Positions 7,835 through 14,968 of a DNA stretch of 43,735 bases are shown here, piece by piece; within the stretch, counting starts at the first letter, position 1, and each line of letters starts with the position of its first letter. Under the pieces are notes generated by a model. That model worked only from the letters and a program-made list of their open reading frames with translations, searched no databases and was not told the DNA's origin. This DNA comes from a virus: positions 1 through 43,735 of the IMG/VR virus record IMGVR_UViG_3300009436_000040, one strand, 5' to 3'. A program made the position numbers and the translations under genes.

Positions 7835-7842
7835 TATTTATA
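7835..7842 (-). promoter_or_regulatory. Late promoter box immediately before iscA
   Basis: TATAAATA on the minus strand, overlapping the iscU stop codon. Only GTAGT separates it from the iscA ATG, so with normal late-promoter geometry the transcript would start at or next to the ATG. AGGACG lies upstream of the box, usable only on read-through transcripts. Confidence 0.55.
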
Positions 7843-8218
7843 CGTCCTTTTGCCTGCTTTGGTAATCTTCTATTGCGGCTTTGATAGCATCTTCTGCTAG
7901 TACACTGCAATGAATTTTTACAGGTGGTAAAGCAAGTTCTTCTGCTATTTCTGTGTTCTTTATTGTACTCGCATCGTGTAACGACATACCCTTTACCCAC
8001 TCTGTGAGTAGTGAGCTGGATGCTATAGCTGAACCACAGCCATAAGTCTTGAACTTAGCATCTTTTATGACATCACCTTCTACTTTAATTTGTAGGCGCA
8101 TGACATCACCACAAGCAGGTGCACCAACCATTCCAGTGCCTATATTGTCTGCGGGATCCCATTTGCCTACGTTGCGAGGGTTTTCGTAATGGTCTATAAC
8201 TTTGTCGCTATATGCCAC
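7838..8218 (-). CDS. iscU: Iron-sulfur cluster assembly scaffold IscU
   Basis: 126 aa, the full length of bacterial IscU (128 aa). It begins MAYSDKVIDHYENPRNVG. All ligands are intact: C36 with D38 in GAPACGDVM, C61 in TYGCGSA, and H103/C104 in KIHCSVLAEDA. The LPPVK motif (97-101), which recruits the HscA chaperone in bacteria, is also retained. The protein should therefore accept sulfur from the host IscS and hand clusters to carriers. A strong AGGAGGT site lies upstream of the ATG. The strict retention of every functional residue points to an active enzyme partner rather than a relic. Confidence 0.96.
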   Translation of the reverse strand: MAYSDKVIDHYENPRNVGKWDPADNIGTGMVGAPACGDVMRLQIKVEGDVIKDAKFKTYGCGSAIASSSLLTEWVKGMSLHDASTIKNTEIAEELALPPVKIHCSVLAEDAIKAAIEDYQSRQKDV

Positions 8219-8233
8219 TTTTACCTCCTAGTC

Positions 8234-8497
8234 TTATTGACCTCTGGGATATTTTACCCCATTGTTTATAGTTGGTATATCTTCTCTAAAATCATCATAG
8301 TAATCCCAACATTCTTTTCTTGACGAGAAAGTCTCTGTTGTAAGTGGCTCACCATCAAGCCCTAACTGATCACCCGCAACTGCGGCTCTACAATAATCGT
8401 TGATCTTTTCGTTTCCTGGTTCGTAAATAAATGTTACTATAGCTAATACTACTGGTAATAATATATCCACTTCACTTCCATTGTGACTGTGCGACAT
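8234..8497 (-). CDS. Hypothetical protein with N-terminal hydrophobic segment, 87 aa
   Basis: Begins MSHSHNGSEVDILLPVVLAI, continuing VTFIY: a short polar start followed by about 14 hydrophobic residues, suggestive of a membrane anchor or uncleaved signal. The rest is acidic with two cysteines (NDYCRAAV, KECWDYYDDFRED) and no known motif. There is no Shine-Dalgarno site; a TATAAATA late box lies 10 nt before the ATG. It precedes iscU in the same direction and follows the gp23 terminator, so it could be the first gene of a small late unit with iscU and iscA. Confidence 0.68.
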   Translation of the reverse strand: MSHSHNGSEVDILLPVVLAIVTFIYEPGNEKINDYCRAAVAGDQLGLDGEPLTTETFSSRKECWDYYDDFREDIPTINNGVKYPRGQ

Positions 8498-8507
8498 TGC
8501 ACGTTTC

Positions 8508-8515
8508 TATTTATA
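8508..8515 (-). promoter_or_regulatory. Late promoter box upstream of the 87-aa gene and iscU
   Basis: TATAAATA on the minus strand, located after the gp23 terminator and 10 nt before the ATG at 8497. It could drive the 87-aa gene, iscU and iscA as a late unit with a very short leader. Confidence 0.65.
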
Positions 8516-8521
8516 ACGCAC

Positions 8522-8548
8522 AAAAAAAGGGAGCCCGAAAGCTCCCTT
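8522..8548 (-). terminator. Rho-independent terminator after gp23
   Basis: On the minus strand AAGGGAGC and GCTCCCTT (8527-8548) form a perfect 8-bp stem with a 6-base loop, followed by seven T residues (A run 8522-8528, partly within the stem). It lies about 30 nt after the gp23 stop and would end the capsid transcript. Confidence 0.92.
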
Positions 8549-8578
8549 AAAAGTGTCTCTATTGAGATTCTTTTTATA

Positions 8579-9856
8579 TTACATAAGGTTTGTAACTTTA
8601 GACAGTCTGTAATACTGGTTACGGTCAGCAGTGAATGTTGCACCGTCAGTAGTACCATTAGCTTGAGTTACGAAAGGATTCGCAATCATGCCATAACGTG
8701 TCTTGAAGCCAATCTTAGGCTGGAAGTTACCTGGGTCAATCGCTCTAACCATTTGCAGTGGAACGTATGGGCAGTAGAAGATACCAGCATCATATGCGCT
8801 AGATCCTTTATAACCAACTACGTAGAACTGTGAAGCGGCTCCAGTATTTGCTGAATAAGGATCAACATATACTTTATAACGACCGTTAAGAACACCAGCA
8901 AATGTATTGCCAGTATCATCAACATTAAGTTGACCTCCACCTTGAAGTGCTGAACCAGTATCAAGAACACCAGCCATTGAGAGTGCAGCCGCAACATCAG
9001 CAGATGTGATGATGAAGTTACCTTTCCCTCTACGTGTGTCTTGCGCGATTACGTTAGCATCTCTTTCAATGTTGAAGAGTAAGCCTTTGAATCGCTCAAC
9101 TGACCATCTGCCATTTGAATCAACATCAAGATCGAAAGTACCGGCTGTTGCAGTAGATGCAGAACCAGGCTTAGCGACTTTGTAGATTGTTCGAATAACT
9201 TCACGGTTAATTTCAGCAAGAATTTCTTGTGAAAGAATGTTAGACAACTCGCCTTCAGCATCCAAACCATGGATAGCTTTAAGGTCTTGTGCTAATTCAA
9301 CTGTGTACTCAGCTTTCAGTGCGCGAGTCTTTGCAGTAACGGTTGTTTTCTCGATTGAGAAAGCCATCTCGTCAAAGTCTGTTCCGCCTGAATCGCCAAG
9401 TGCTTCAGCAGTATTAGTAGCAGTACCAGTACCAGTTGTGTAAGTACCGTCTACTGGGTTTGATCCAGCGTGAGTACCAGAACCAGAAAAGTCTGTATCT
9501 GCTTCGTTGAATAAAGCCTCTGTACCAGTTTGATTGGTAAAGTGTGACTTCATTGCAAAGATAAGACCAGTAGGTCCAGTCATTGGTTGAACACCAGCTA
9601 CGTCATAAGCCATAAGATTAGGCAATGCCCGTCTTACTAAGCTAATCAGAATTGGGTCATAGTTGTCGATTCCGCCGCCAGTATTACTATTGACTGCGAC
9701 TTCGTTAAGAGCGAGGCGTTCTTCTTTACACGCCTTCTCTTGGTTTTCAAGAATTACAGCGGTAACTGCTTTCTTGTATGGGTCTTTGATTTCGCCAAGA
9801 GCTTCGTGGTCCAGAACTGGAGCCCACTTCTCTTGAATTTGTTCAGAAAGATACAT
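8579..9856 (-). CDS. 23: Major capsid protein gp23
   Basis: 425 aa, shorter than T4 gp23 (521 aa) but with the typical N-terminus (MYLSEQIQEKWAPVLDH) and the conserved ISLVRRALPNLMAYDVAGVQ and PMTGPTGLIFAM segment. The C-terminal part contains KIGFKTRYGMIANPF as in T4-like capsids. A maturation cleavage site for gp21 is predicted after E52 (L-N-E, the (L/I)xE consensus), giving a mature protein starting VAVNSNTGGG. AGGAG precedes the ATG, a TATAAATA box lies 38 nt upstream, and a strong terminator follows: a self-contained high-expression unit. It forms the hexamers of the head. Confidence 0.97.
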   Translation of the reverse strand: MYLSEQIQEKWAPVLDHEALGEIKDPYKKAVTAVILENQEKACKEERLALNEVAVNSNTGGGIDNYDPILISLVRRALPNLMAYDVAGVQPMTGPTGLIFAMKSHFTNQTGTEALFNEADTDFSGSGTHAGSNPVDGTYTTGTGTATNTAEALGDSGGTDFDEMAFSIEKTTVTAKTRALKAEYTVELAQDLKAIHGLDAEGELSNILSQEILAEINREVIRTIYKVAKPGSASTATAGTFDLDVDSNGRWSVERFKGLLFNIERDANVIAQDTRRGKGNFIITSADVAAALSMAGVLDTGSALQGGGQLNVDDTGNTFAGVLNGRYKVYVDPYSANTGAASQFYVVGYKGSSAYDAGIFYCPYVPLQMVRAIDPGNFQPKIGFKTRYGMIANPFVTQANGTTDGATFTADRNQYYRLSKVTNLM

Positions 9857-9893
9857 TTTTCGTTTCTCCTATTGGGGTTTTGATTCGTACTAT

Positions 9894-9901
9894 TATTTAT
9901 A
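9894..9901 (-). promoter_or_regulatory. Late promoter box for gp23
   Basis: TATAAATA on the minus strand, 38 nt before the gp23 ATG, with AGGAG between them. Ideal spacing for a gp55-dependent late promoter. Confidence 0.8.
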
Positions 9902-9912
9902 AACTTTGTTAT

Positions 9913-11112
9913 TTAGAACTTTGCTGATTGAGAGATTGCCTGAGCATATCTGGAAATATAACTGTCATCTTGGGCTAGCCCTTCGACTGTATCGTCCATT
10001 TTATCTTCATCTTGTTGCGCTTGCTTTGGAAAATAGTTTTCCTTAACTACTGCAACTTTTTCTTGGAAGATTTCAGTGCTACCAAATTCAATGTCTTCAA
10101 CAAGTTTAGCAAATTTCTCAGCTTCAGTTAGTGTTAAATCTTCACTAGCTTCCTTGATAACTGCTTGTTTTTGAAGGTCTTGCTTTTGGGCTGCCACTTC
10201 GATCTTTTCTTCAAGGGACTCATTTAACTTTGTTTCCAAAGAGTCAATTTTGTCCTGCATTTCGCCCAGTACATCATACTGCTCTTCAGGCACTTGAATG
10301 TAGTGTTCAGCGAATAGGGTTTTCATACCAGAAATGAAGTCTTCAGTGATCTCTGCACGTAGACCTCGCTCTATGGCAAGTTCATTTTCTTTCATCCAGT
10401 TCTCAGCAACATAGGAAAGGAAAGAGTCTAGTTTCTCAACCATTTCTTCCTTAAATGTCTCTTGCTGAAGGTTGGCTTCTTCTTTTAATTCTGCTTCAAT
10501 TGTGTCCATCTCATTGGCAATACGGGCTGTTACTACAGCTTCAAAGATACCGGCTGCCTTAGTCTTGAACTCTTCAGAAAGATTCTCTTCTGATTCGAAC
10601 AAACCTTGGATGTCTTGACTGAAAAGACTTTCATCTTCAGACACAACTTCTTGGTCGTCTTCTGCTACAACTTCTTCAGTCTCGGAAACAACTTCCGATT
10701 CTTCTTCAGTGCCTTCGTCTTCAGAGATAACTTCTTCTTCAGATGCTACTTCTTCTTGTGCGACTACGCCTTGTGATGAACTATTGTTTACAGAGGCTTC
10801 TGTGTTTTCTTCGTTTTCAAAGTTAGAAGGAGCTTCTTTAGCACCATTACCCTTAGGTAATGTTCCATCTTTCTTCGCTTTAGCAGATGCGGCTTTACCA
10901 ACTTCAGCAGTTAAACCACCTTCCTTGTTGTTAGTTCCACTTAAATCGTCTTTTTCAGGATTAGCATCTGAACTACCCTGAGTAGGGGCAGATGAATCAC
11001 CTGGTTTACTATTGGGAGAAAGGTTGTCTGCCTTCTCATCCAGTTCTTGGAGTTCTTCACTAAGGGCTGAACCCTTCGCAAGAAACTCTCTGATCTTATT
11101 TTCTACACTCAT
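9913..11112 (-). CDS. 22: Prohead core scaffolding protein gp22
   Basis: 399 aa, larger than T4 gp22 (269 aa) but in the same position between gp21 and gp23. Very acidic, with Glu-rich stretches (VASEEEVISEDEGTEEESEV) at about residues 120-185, then long helices with heptad character (MQDKIDSLETKLNESLEEKI). This fits a rod-like assembly core that is degraded by gp21 during maturation. Low-complexity Gly/Ser/Asn linker at about residues 30-115. The family is assigned from position, composition and the start MSVENKIREFLAKGSALSEE. A late box lies 37 nt upstream of the ATG. Confidence 0.87.
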   Translation of the reverse strand: MSVENKIREFLAKGSALSEELQELDEKADNLSPNSKPGDSSAPTQGSSDANPEKDDLSGTNNKEGGLTAEVGKAASAKAKKDGTLPKGNGAKEAPSNFENEENTEASVNNSSSQGVVAQEEVASEEEVISEDEGTEEESEVVSETEEVVAEDDQEVVSEDESLFSQDIQGLFESEENLSEEFKTKAAGIFEAVVTARIANEMDTIEAELKEEANLQQETFKEEMVEKLDSFLSYVAENWMKENELAIERGLRAEITEDFISGMKTLFAEHYIQVPEEQYDVLGEMQDKIDSLETKLNESLEEKIEVAAQKQDLQKQAVIKEASEDLTLTEAEKFAKLVEDIEFGSTEIFQEKVAVVKENYFPKQAQQDEDKMDDTVEGLAQDDSYISRYAQAISQSAKF

Positions 11113-11148
11113 GTTACTGATCTCCTTTTAGGATTATGTTTCTGATAA

Positions 11149-11156
11149 TATTTATA
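11149..11156 (-). promoter_or_regulatory. Late promoter box for gp22
   Basis: TATAAATA on the minus strand, 37 nt before the gp22 ATG; a purine-rich AAAGGAG site lies between. Confidence 0.78.
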
Positions 11157-11161
11157 AAAAG

Positions 11162-11815
11162 TTAGATTTTCGAAAGTCGTTTCATAAACGATTCAAAGAC
11201 AACTAGTTTTGCTTCTTCCAGTTCACGGGCAGAAGTCTTATGTATAAAAGCCTTTGCCATGTCTACTTCCCTTTCGCGCCAACAACCGTTCTCCATAATC
11301 CATTCTCTATTCTCCATGATGCCTCTTACGAATGCATCTGGTGCTGAAGGATCAGAAACTATATCTGCGGCGGTAGACAGCATGAAATCGTCCTGTACTT
11401 CATTGATACCGTTGCGCTCTTTTAGTGATCCAAGTCCACGTGAACTCACTCCTAATTGTGCGCCCTCTTCTATGAGGTTTCTTGCAATGTTGCCCATTGG
11501 TGTATCAAGAATTTTTGCTCTACCGATATAGTTATTGCCATCTTCTTTTAGTGAAGTAATAAGATGTGACACACGGTCTAGATTGACAGTAGGTCCATCA
11601 GGATGACCAAGTTCGCCCATTGCTCTCTTAGTATCGATGTTTTCTTTGGTGTACCTAGCAACTTCTCGTTGCATGATTTCTTTGGGGTACATCCTACCGT
11701 TTCTATTTTTTAATTCTGACTGAAGAAAGACACCCTCAATAAACATTGATTTTTTGCCATCTTTCTCTTCTACGATGTACTTGACATCTTCAACTGTTTC
11801 TGTAATTAGTTTCAT
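11162..11815 (-). CDS. 21: Prohead core protease gp21
   Basis: 217 aa (T4 gp21 is 212 aa). The herpesvirus-assemblin-like serine protease signature is present: catalytic His in GELGHPDGPTV (H71), the LKNRNGRMYP motif, and the nucleophile in LGVSSRGLGS (S124 or S125). It cleaves gp22, gp23 and other head proteins after (L/I)xE sites, including probably its own N-terminal or C-terminal extension. The TAATG-type overlap at 11815 with the upstream gene suggests coupling. Part of the conserved 20-67-68-21-22-23 head block. Confidence 0.95.
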   Translation of the reverse strand: MKLITETVEDVKYIVEEKDGKKSMFIEGVFLQSELKNRNGRMYPKEIMQREVARYTKENIDTKRAMGELGHPDGPTVNLDRVSHLITSLKEDGNNYIGRAKILDTPMGNIARNLIEEGAQLGVSSRGLGSLKERNGINEVQDDFMLSTAADIVSDPSAPDAFVRGIMENREWIMENGCWREREVDMAKAFIHKTSARELEEAKLVVFESFMKRLSKI

Positions 11816-12201
11816 TAACCTAGACTCCCATCTGCACCTTGATGCTGTTGTGATCCATAACCACTTACTTTTGTTGTTTCAACGATTACTGTACCTGATC
11901 CACCTGATAGTGTCACTACTATATCAGAGCCATTTTCTCTAATATCAGAGAAGCCGTTAAACTCAATCTCACCAGACTTATCTAGATCATAAAGAACTTT
12001 ACTGTTTCTCGTAACAGTCGCAACACCAGCGGCAGCTAATGTCCACTTAATGGATCTAATATTAGCTATTGGTGTCGATTGTGTTTCGGTTGATTTCTTT
12101 AGAGTAGTTGCAAGAGCGATGGTACCTGCCGCGCCAGTTCCACTAACGGCTACTACGCCTTGAACTTGAGTTAATTTTAAAACGTCTACTGTGACCGCCA
12201 T
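11815..12201 (-). CDS. Putative virion protein, 128 aa
   Basis: A small beta-rich, Gly/Thr/Ser/Val-rich protein (VQGVVAVSGTGAAGTIAL; SDIVVTLSGGSGTVIVETT) ending in a flexible GSQQHQGADGSLG tail. It sits between the gp68-position gene and gp21, a place where T4 has nothing but marine T4-like phages often carry such a gene. Composition suggests a structural or decoration protein. No motif is recognised. It overlaps the gp21 start by one base and is preceded by a GGAGA site. Confidence 0.75.
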   Translation of the reverse strand: MAVTVDVLKLTQVQGVVAVSGTGAAGTIALATTLKKSTETQSTPIANIRSIKWTLAAAGVATVTRNSKVLYDLDKSGEIEFNGFSDIRENGSDIVVTLSGGSGTVIVETTKVSGYGSQQHQGADGSLG

Positions 12202-12210
12202 TTAATTCTC

Positions 12211-12561
12211 CTAATAGCCTTTTTTCTTGTGATTGGAATGCGACTCCGTTAATAAAACATCAAGGTCTACTGTATCACAAGTTTCAATTCCGTGTTCGAA
12301 CATTACTTTATACCATGCAATGTCACCATCTGCGCTCGGTATAGCGTGTTCAGAGTGAAGTGGTCGCCCTTCACCATGTTCTTTATGCAATACTTTCATT
12401 GCACAATTATGTGTCAATTTTGGATCTGTTGATGAGCCTTGTTTAGGTGGGGTAGTATCGCCTTCATCACCGTCTTCTGCTGGATGATTAGCAGTTGGGT
12501 CTGATTTTGTGGGCTTCTTTACCGGTTTAGCTTCTTCTTGAAACTGCCTAAACGTCTTCAT
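12211..12561 (-). CDS. gp68-position prohead protein, 116 aa
   Basis: The start at the ATG at 12561 (MKTFRQFQEEAKPVKKPTKS) is preferred over 12573 because GGAGAG lies just upstream of it. The N-terminal region is basic and then acidic/proline-rich (disordered); the C-terminal half contains KEHGEGRPLHSEHAIP and AWYKVMFEHGIETCDTVDLD, a compact SH3-like beta domain I recall from marine T4-like phage proteins. It overlaps the preceding gene by 14 nt. Position (20-67-68-21) suggests the gp68 head-core slot, but sequence homology to T4 gp68 is not evident. Confidence 0.7.
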   Translation of the reverse strand: MKTFRQFQEEAKPVKKPTKSDPTANHPAEDGDEGDTTPPKQGSSTDPKLTHNCAMKVLHKEHGEGRPLHSEHAIPSADGDIAWYKVMFEHGIETCDTVDLDVLLTESHSNHKKKGY

Positions 12562-12820
12562 CTGTCTCTCCATTTGTTTCTATGGACTCATCAGCACCTG
12601 CTACAAGTCCCATTTTTTCCATTTCTGGGGTAGTGTTGAATACTGTATCTGCCACTTCTTGTTTTCTAGTGGCTAAAGCATCGCCTACTCTTTGTCCCAT
12701 TGCAACATTAAAATCGTCTGCCGCACCAGTTGTGTCACCAGATGCCATTTTGTCCATCATCTGACGGACTATGTTATCTGTTTCAACCTTATCATTCACT
12801 TCTACTTCAATATCTGACAT
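12548..12820 (-). CDS. gp67-position prohead core protein, 90 aa
   Basis: Start at the ATG at 12820, which shares its A with the gp20 TGA (TGATG); GGAGAAG lies upstream. A GTG at 12823 is the less likely alternative. Acidic, with a central helix (DDFNVAMGQRVGDALATRKQ, then EVADTVFN) that resembles small T4-like prohead core proteins, and a very acidic tail (ESIETNGETDEDV). T4 gp67 (80 aa) lies exactly here, between portal and gp21, and is degraded to internal peptides in the mature head. Assignment is by position, size and composition. Confidence 0.72.
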   Translation of the reverse strand: MSDIEVEVNDKVETDNIVRQMMDKMASGDTTGAADDFNVAMGQRVGDALATRKQEVADTVFNTTPEMEKMGLVAGADESIETNGETDEDV

Positions 12821-14388
12821 CACTCTTCTCCATTTGGTTGTTCTTCATCTTGCGACATTGCAATCTGGTGTTGTCTATCTCTTTCTGCTTCAGCGGCATC
12901 GCCAACTAGATGCTCACCTTCGTCTGCTTCACCGATCTCTTTATCGATTGTCTCAATCTCTTCATCAGTAAGGCGTAGAATCTTAGTCTGCACATATCTC
13001 TTACTGTATAATTGTCCCATAAACGGAGCAACACCATTGAGTACTTCAATACGACTACGTAGAATCTCTTGTTCTTTAGACTCTGTGTAGTAAACATCAC
13101 TTGCATAATCGTACATCAAGTCATCTTTAATATCATCCCATTCAGACTCAGCTATGACACCCTTGAGTACCAACTGAGTCTTGAGTAGATCGTGGAAGAC
13201 TCCTGAGAATCTTCTTCTTAGCTTTGAAATAAACTTAGTAAATTTAAGTTCATCTCTTGTAATCTCTGCACTTCTACCAAAATTTAATCCAGCTTGTTGC
13301 TCTAGTCTAGACAGTGGCACATTTAGTGCCTGATAAAGTTTGCGCTGAAAGTATTCAACGTCTTCTATCTGTCCTAGATTTTGTCCACCTGGTAATGTTT
13401 GAATCTCTGTGCCTCTACCACCCTCTTTCCGTGGGAGCCAAAAGTCTTCAAGCATTGACATAAACTTCTTATCATCTCTGATTTCACCCGTGCCAGCATC
13501 ATATACTAATTTATTACGATATCTTTCCATAATGTCTTTTAGATATTGTTCTGCTTTACCAGTAGGTAAATTGCCGACATCTATATAAAAGATTCGTCTT
13601 TCTGGTGCTCTAGTAATACGATAGATAACTACAGCATTTTCCATCATTCTAAGTTGATTCGCAGGTCTTATTGCTTTATGCACATATGAGACAGGGATCA
13701 GTTTATCCATGTCCATCAAGCCTGAGGTACAATATGTGATAGCGTCTTTGCTTATCTTGATTGCTTTGTCTTGAGCATTACCCGCTTTATATTGTCCAGA
13801 CTTAGTAGCTAGTCCTTTGTCATCAAATATAAAATGTTCATCAATATTAGTAATAAGAGCAACACCATTCTTATCTTTCTCTTTGTTTACTTTCCGTACT
13901 TTTTTGATCTTTCTAGGATCAATATATCTTATGTCTTTGATACCTTCTTTTGGTTTTGCAGTATCAATAACTTTATGAAAGTAAATTCTACCATCAACAT
14001 ACCAACGTCTAAAGTAATCTTGTGCTTTATCGTTGAAGTCCATTAAAGAAACAATGTTATCAAATTCAACTTGTATTGCTTTCTTTATTGTTGCAGACAT
14101 TTTGAGATTCTCTAGATTTAATCCTAAAGGTTTCTCATTGTCCATATTACTTATTGAATCGTTGACGATATCTTCAATAGCTGAATCAACATCTGCCATC
14201 ATTGATATGTCACGATACTTCTTAATAAGTTCGGCTTCGTTATTTGCTACACCTTCAACGTCAAAGTATGTACCAAAATAGCCACCTGCTTGGATGCTTT
14301 CTAAAGCACCGTCCGAATCAGGCGCGACAAAAGATTTCTCTGTCTTTAGCGCCTTCTTCCGGTTTATTTCAAACCCAAATAATTCCAT
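12820..14388 (-). CDS. 20: Portal vertex protein gp20
   Basis: 522 aa, essentially the same length as T4 gp20 (524 aa). Conserved stretches include DVDSAIEDIVNDSI, RRWYVDGRIYFHKVID, IRYIDPRKIKKVRKV, RAPERRIFYIDVGNLP, KAEQYLKDIMERYRNKLVYD and PLSRLEQQAGLNFGR, all typical of T4-like portals. Forms the dodecameric portal through which gp17 packages DNA and to which the neck attaches; it also nucleates head assembly. Acidic C-terminus. Coupled to the gp67-position gene by TGATG. Confidence 0.97.
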   Translation of the reverse strand: MELFGFEINRKKALKTEKSFVAPDSDGALESIQAGGYFGTYFDVEGVANNEAELIKKYRDISMMADVDSAIEDIVNDSISNMDNEKPLGLNLENLKMSATIKKAIQVEFDNIVSLMDFNDKAQDYFRRWYVDGRIYFHKVIDTAKPKEGIKDIRYIDPRKIKKVRKVNKEKDKNGVALITNIDEHFIFDDKGLATKSGQYKAGNAQDKAIKISKDAITYCTSGLMDMDKLIPVSYVHKAIRPANQLRMMENAVVIYRITRAPERRIFYIDVGNLPTGKAEQYLKDIMERYRNKLVYDAGTGEIRDDKKFMSMLEDFWLPRKEGGRGTEIQTLPGGQNLGQIEDVEYFQRKLYQALNVPLSRLEQQAGLNFGRSAEITRDELKFTKFISKLRRRFSGVFHDLLKTQLVLKGVIAESEWDDIKDDLMYDYASDVYYTESKEQEILRSRIEVLNGVAPFMGQLYSKRYVQTKILRLTDEEIETIDKEIGEADEGEHLVGDAAEAERDRQHQIAMSQDEEQPNGEE

Positions 14389-14412
14389 ATTATAATAATC
14401 CTATGTCCAACT

Positions 14413-14928
14413 CTATTTTACATCGTAGTGTAAGTATTGGAACGTCACAGTAAATTCTTCAAAGATATCGTTCTGTGCATACTGTAGTGCAATTTCTGAC
14501 ATCTGTATTGGGAATGCATTTCTGAGAGTATAAGTACCACCATTTAGAACTGCATCATTTCTATCAAGATGTTCAACTGTTAAGTCTGCTTGATAGTCTC
14601 TTGGATTGAGAACACCTTCGTTGGTTTCACGATCATTAAGACCGTTCATCCATGTCTCAAATGGTTTACGCAAAGAGAAACCTGAATCATTGACTACTGT
14701 AATAGTCCATGGATCAAAGATTCTTTCTCCAGCCATCTTGATCTCACGACCTCGATACTGAATGATTGCGGGATTTACGTTAGAAGCTGGCAATGCCGCG
14801 CCCGTAACGAGAAGACTGTATGATGGATCAACACCAGACACATAACTCGGGAAAGCAAGAGAAACCCGAAACTGGTTTGGTCTAGCACCGCCAGCACCTA
14901 GTCTCGCTTTAAATTCTTCAATATTCAT
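14413..14928 (-). CDS. 19: Tail tube protein gp19
   Basis: 171 aa (T4 gp19 is 163 aa). It begins MNIEEFKARLGAGGARPNQF and has the tube-fold landmarks YRGREIKMAGERIFDPWTIT, the FETWMNGLNDRETNEG loop and GTYTLRNAFPIQMSEIALQY. It polymerises into the inner tube enclosed by gp18. Sits between gp18 and gp20 in T4 order. The late box is 28 nt upstream of the ATG, with AGGAGATAAATTA preceding the start. Confidence 0.96.
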   Translation of the reverse strand: MNIEEFKARLGAGGARPNQFRVSLAFPSYVSGVDPSYSLLVTGAALPASNVNPAIIQYRGREIKMAGERIFDPWTITVVNDSGFSLRKPFETWMNGLNDRETNEGVLNPRDYQADLTVEHLDRNDAVLNGGTYTLRNAFPIQMSEIALQYAQNDIFEEFTVTFQYLHYDVK

Positions 14929-14955
14929 TTAATTTATCTCCTAGTTGAATATTAT

Positions 14956-14963
14956 TATTTATA
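14956..14963 (-). promoter_or_regulatory. Late promoter box for gp19
   Basis: TATAAATA on the minus strand in the 40-nt gap between gp18 and gp19, 28 nt before the gp19 ATG. Confidence 0.78.
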
Positions 14964-14968
14964 AGGGA

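Noticed and set aside
7830-8000. N-terminal extension of IscA to 160 aa
   Set aside because: The extra 57 residues are an out-of-frame reading of iscU with no IscA similarity; the ATG at 7829 gives a normal 103-aa carrier.
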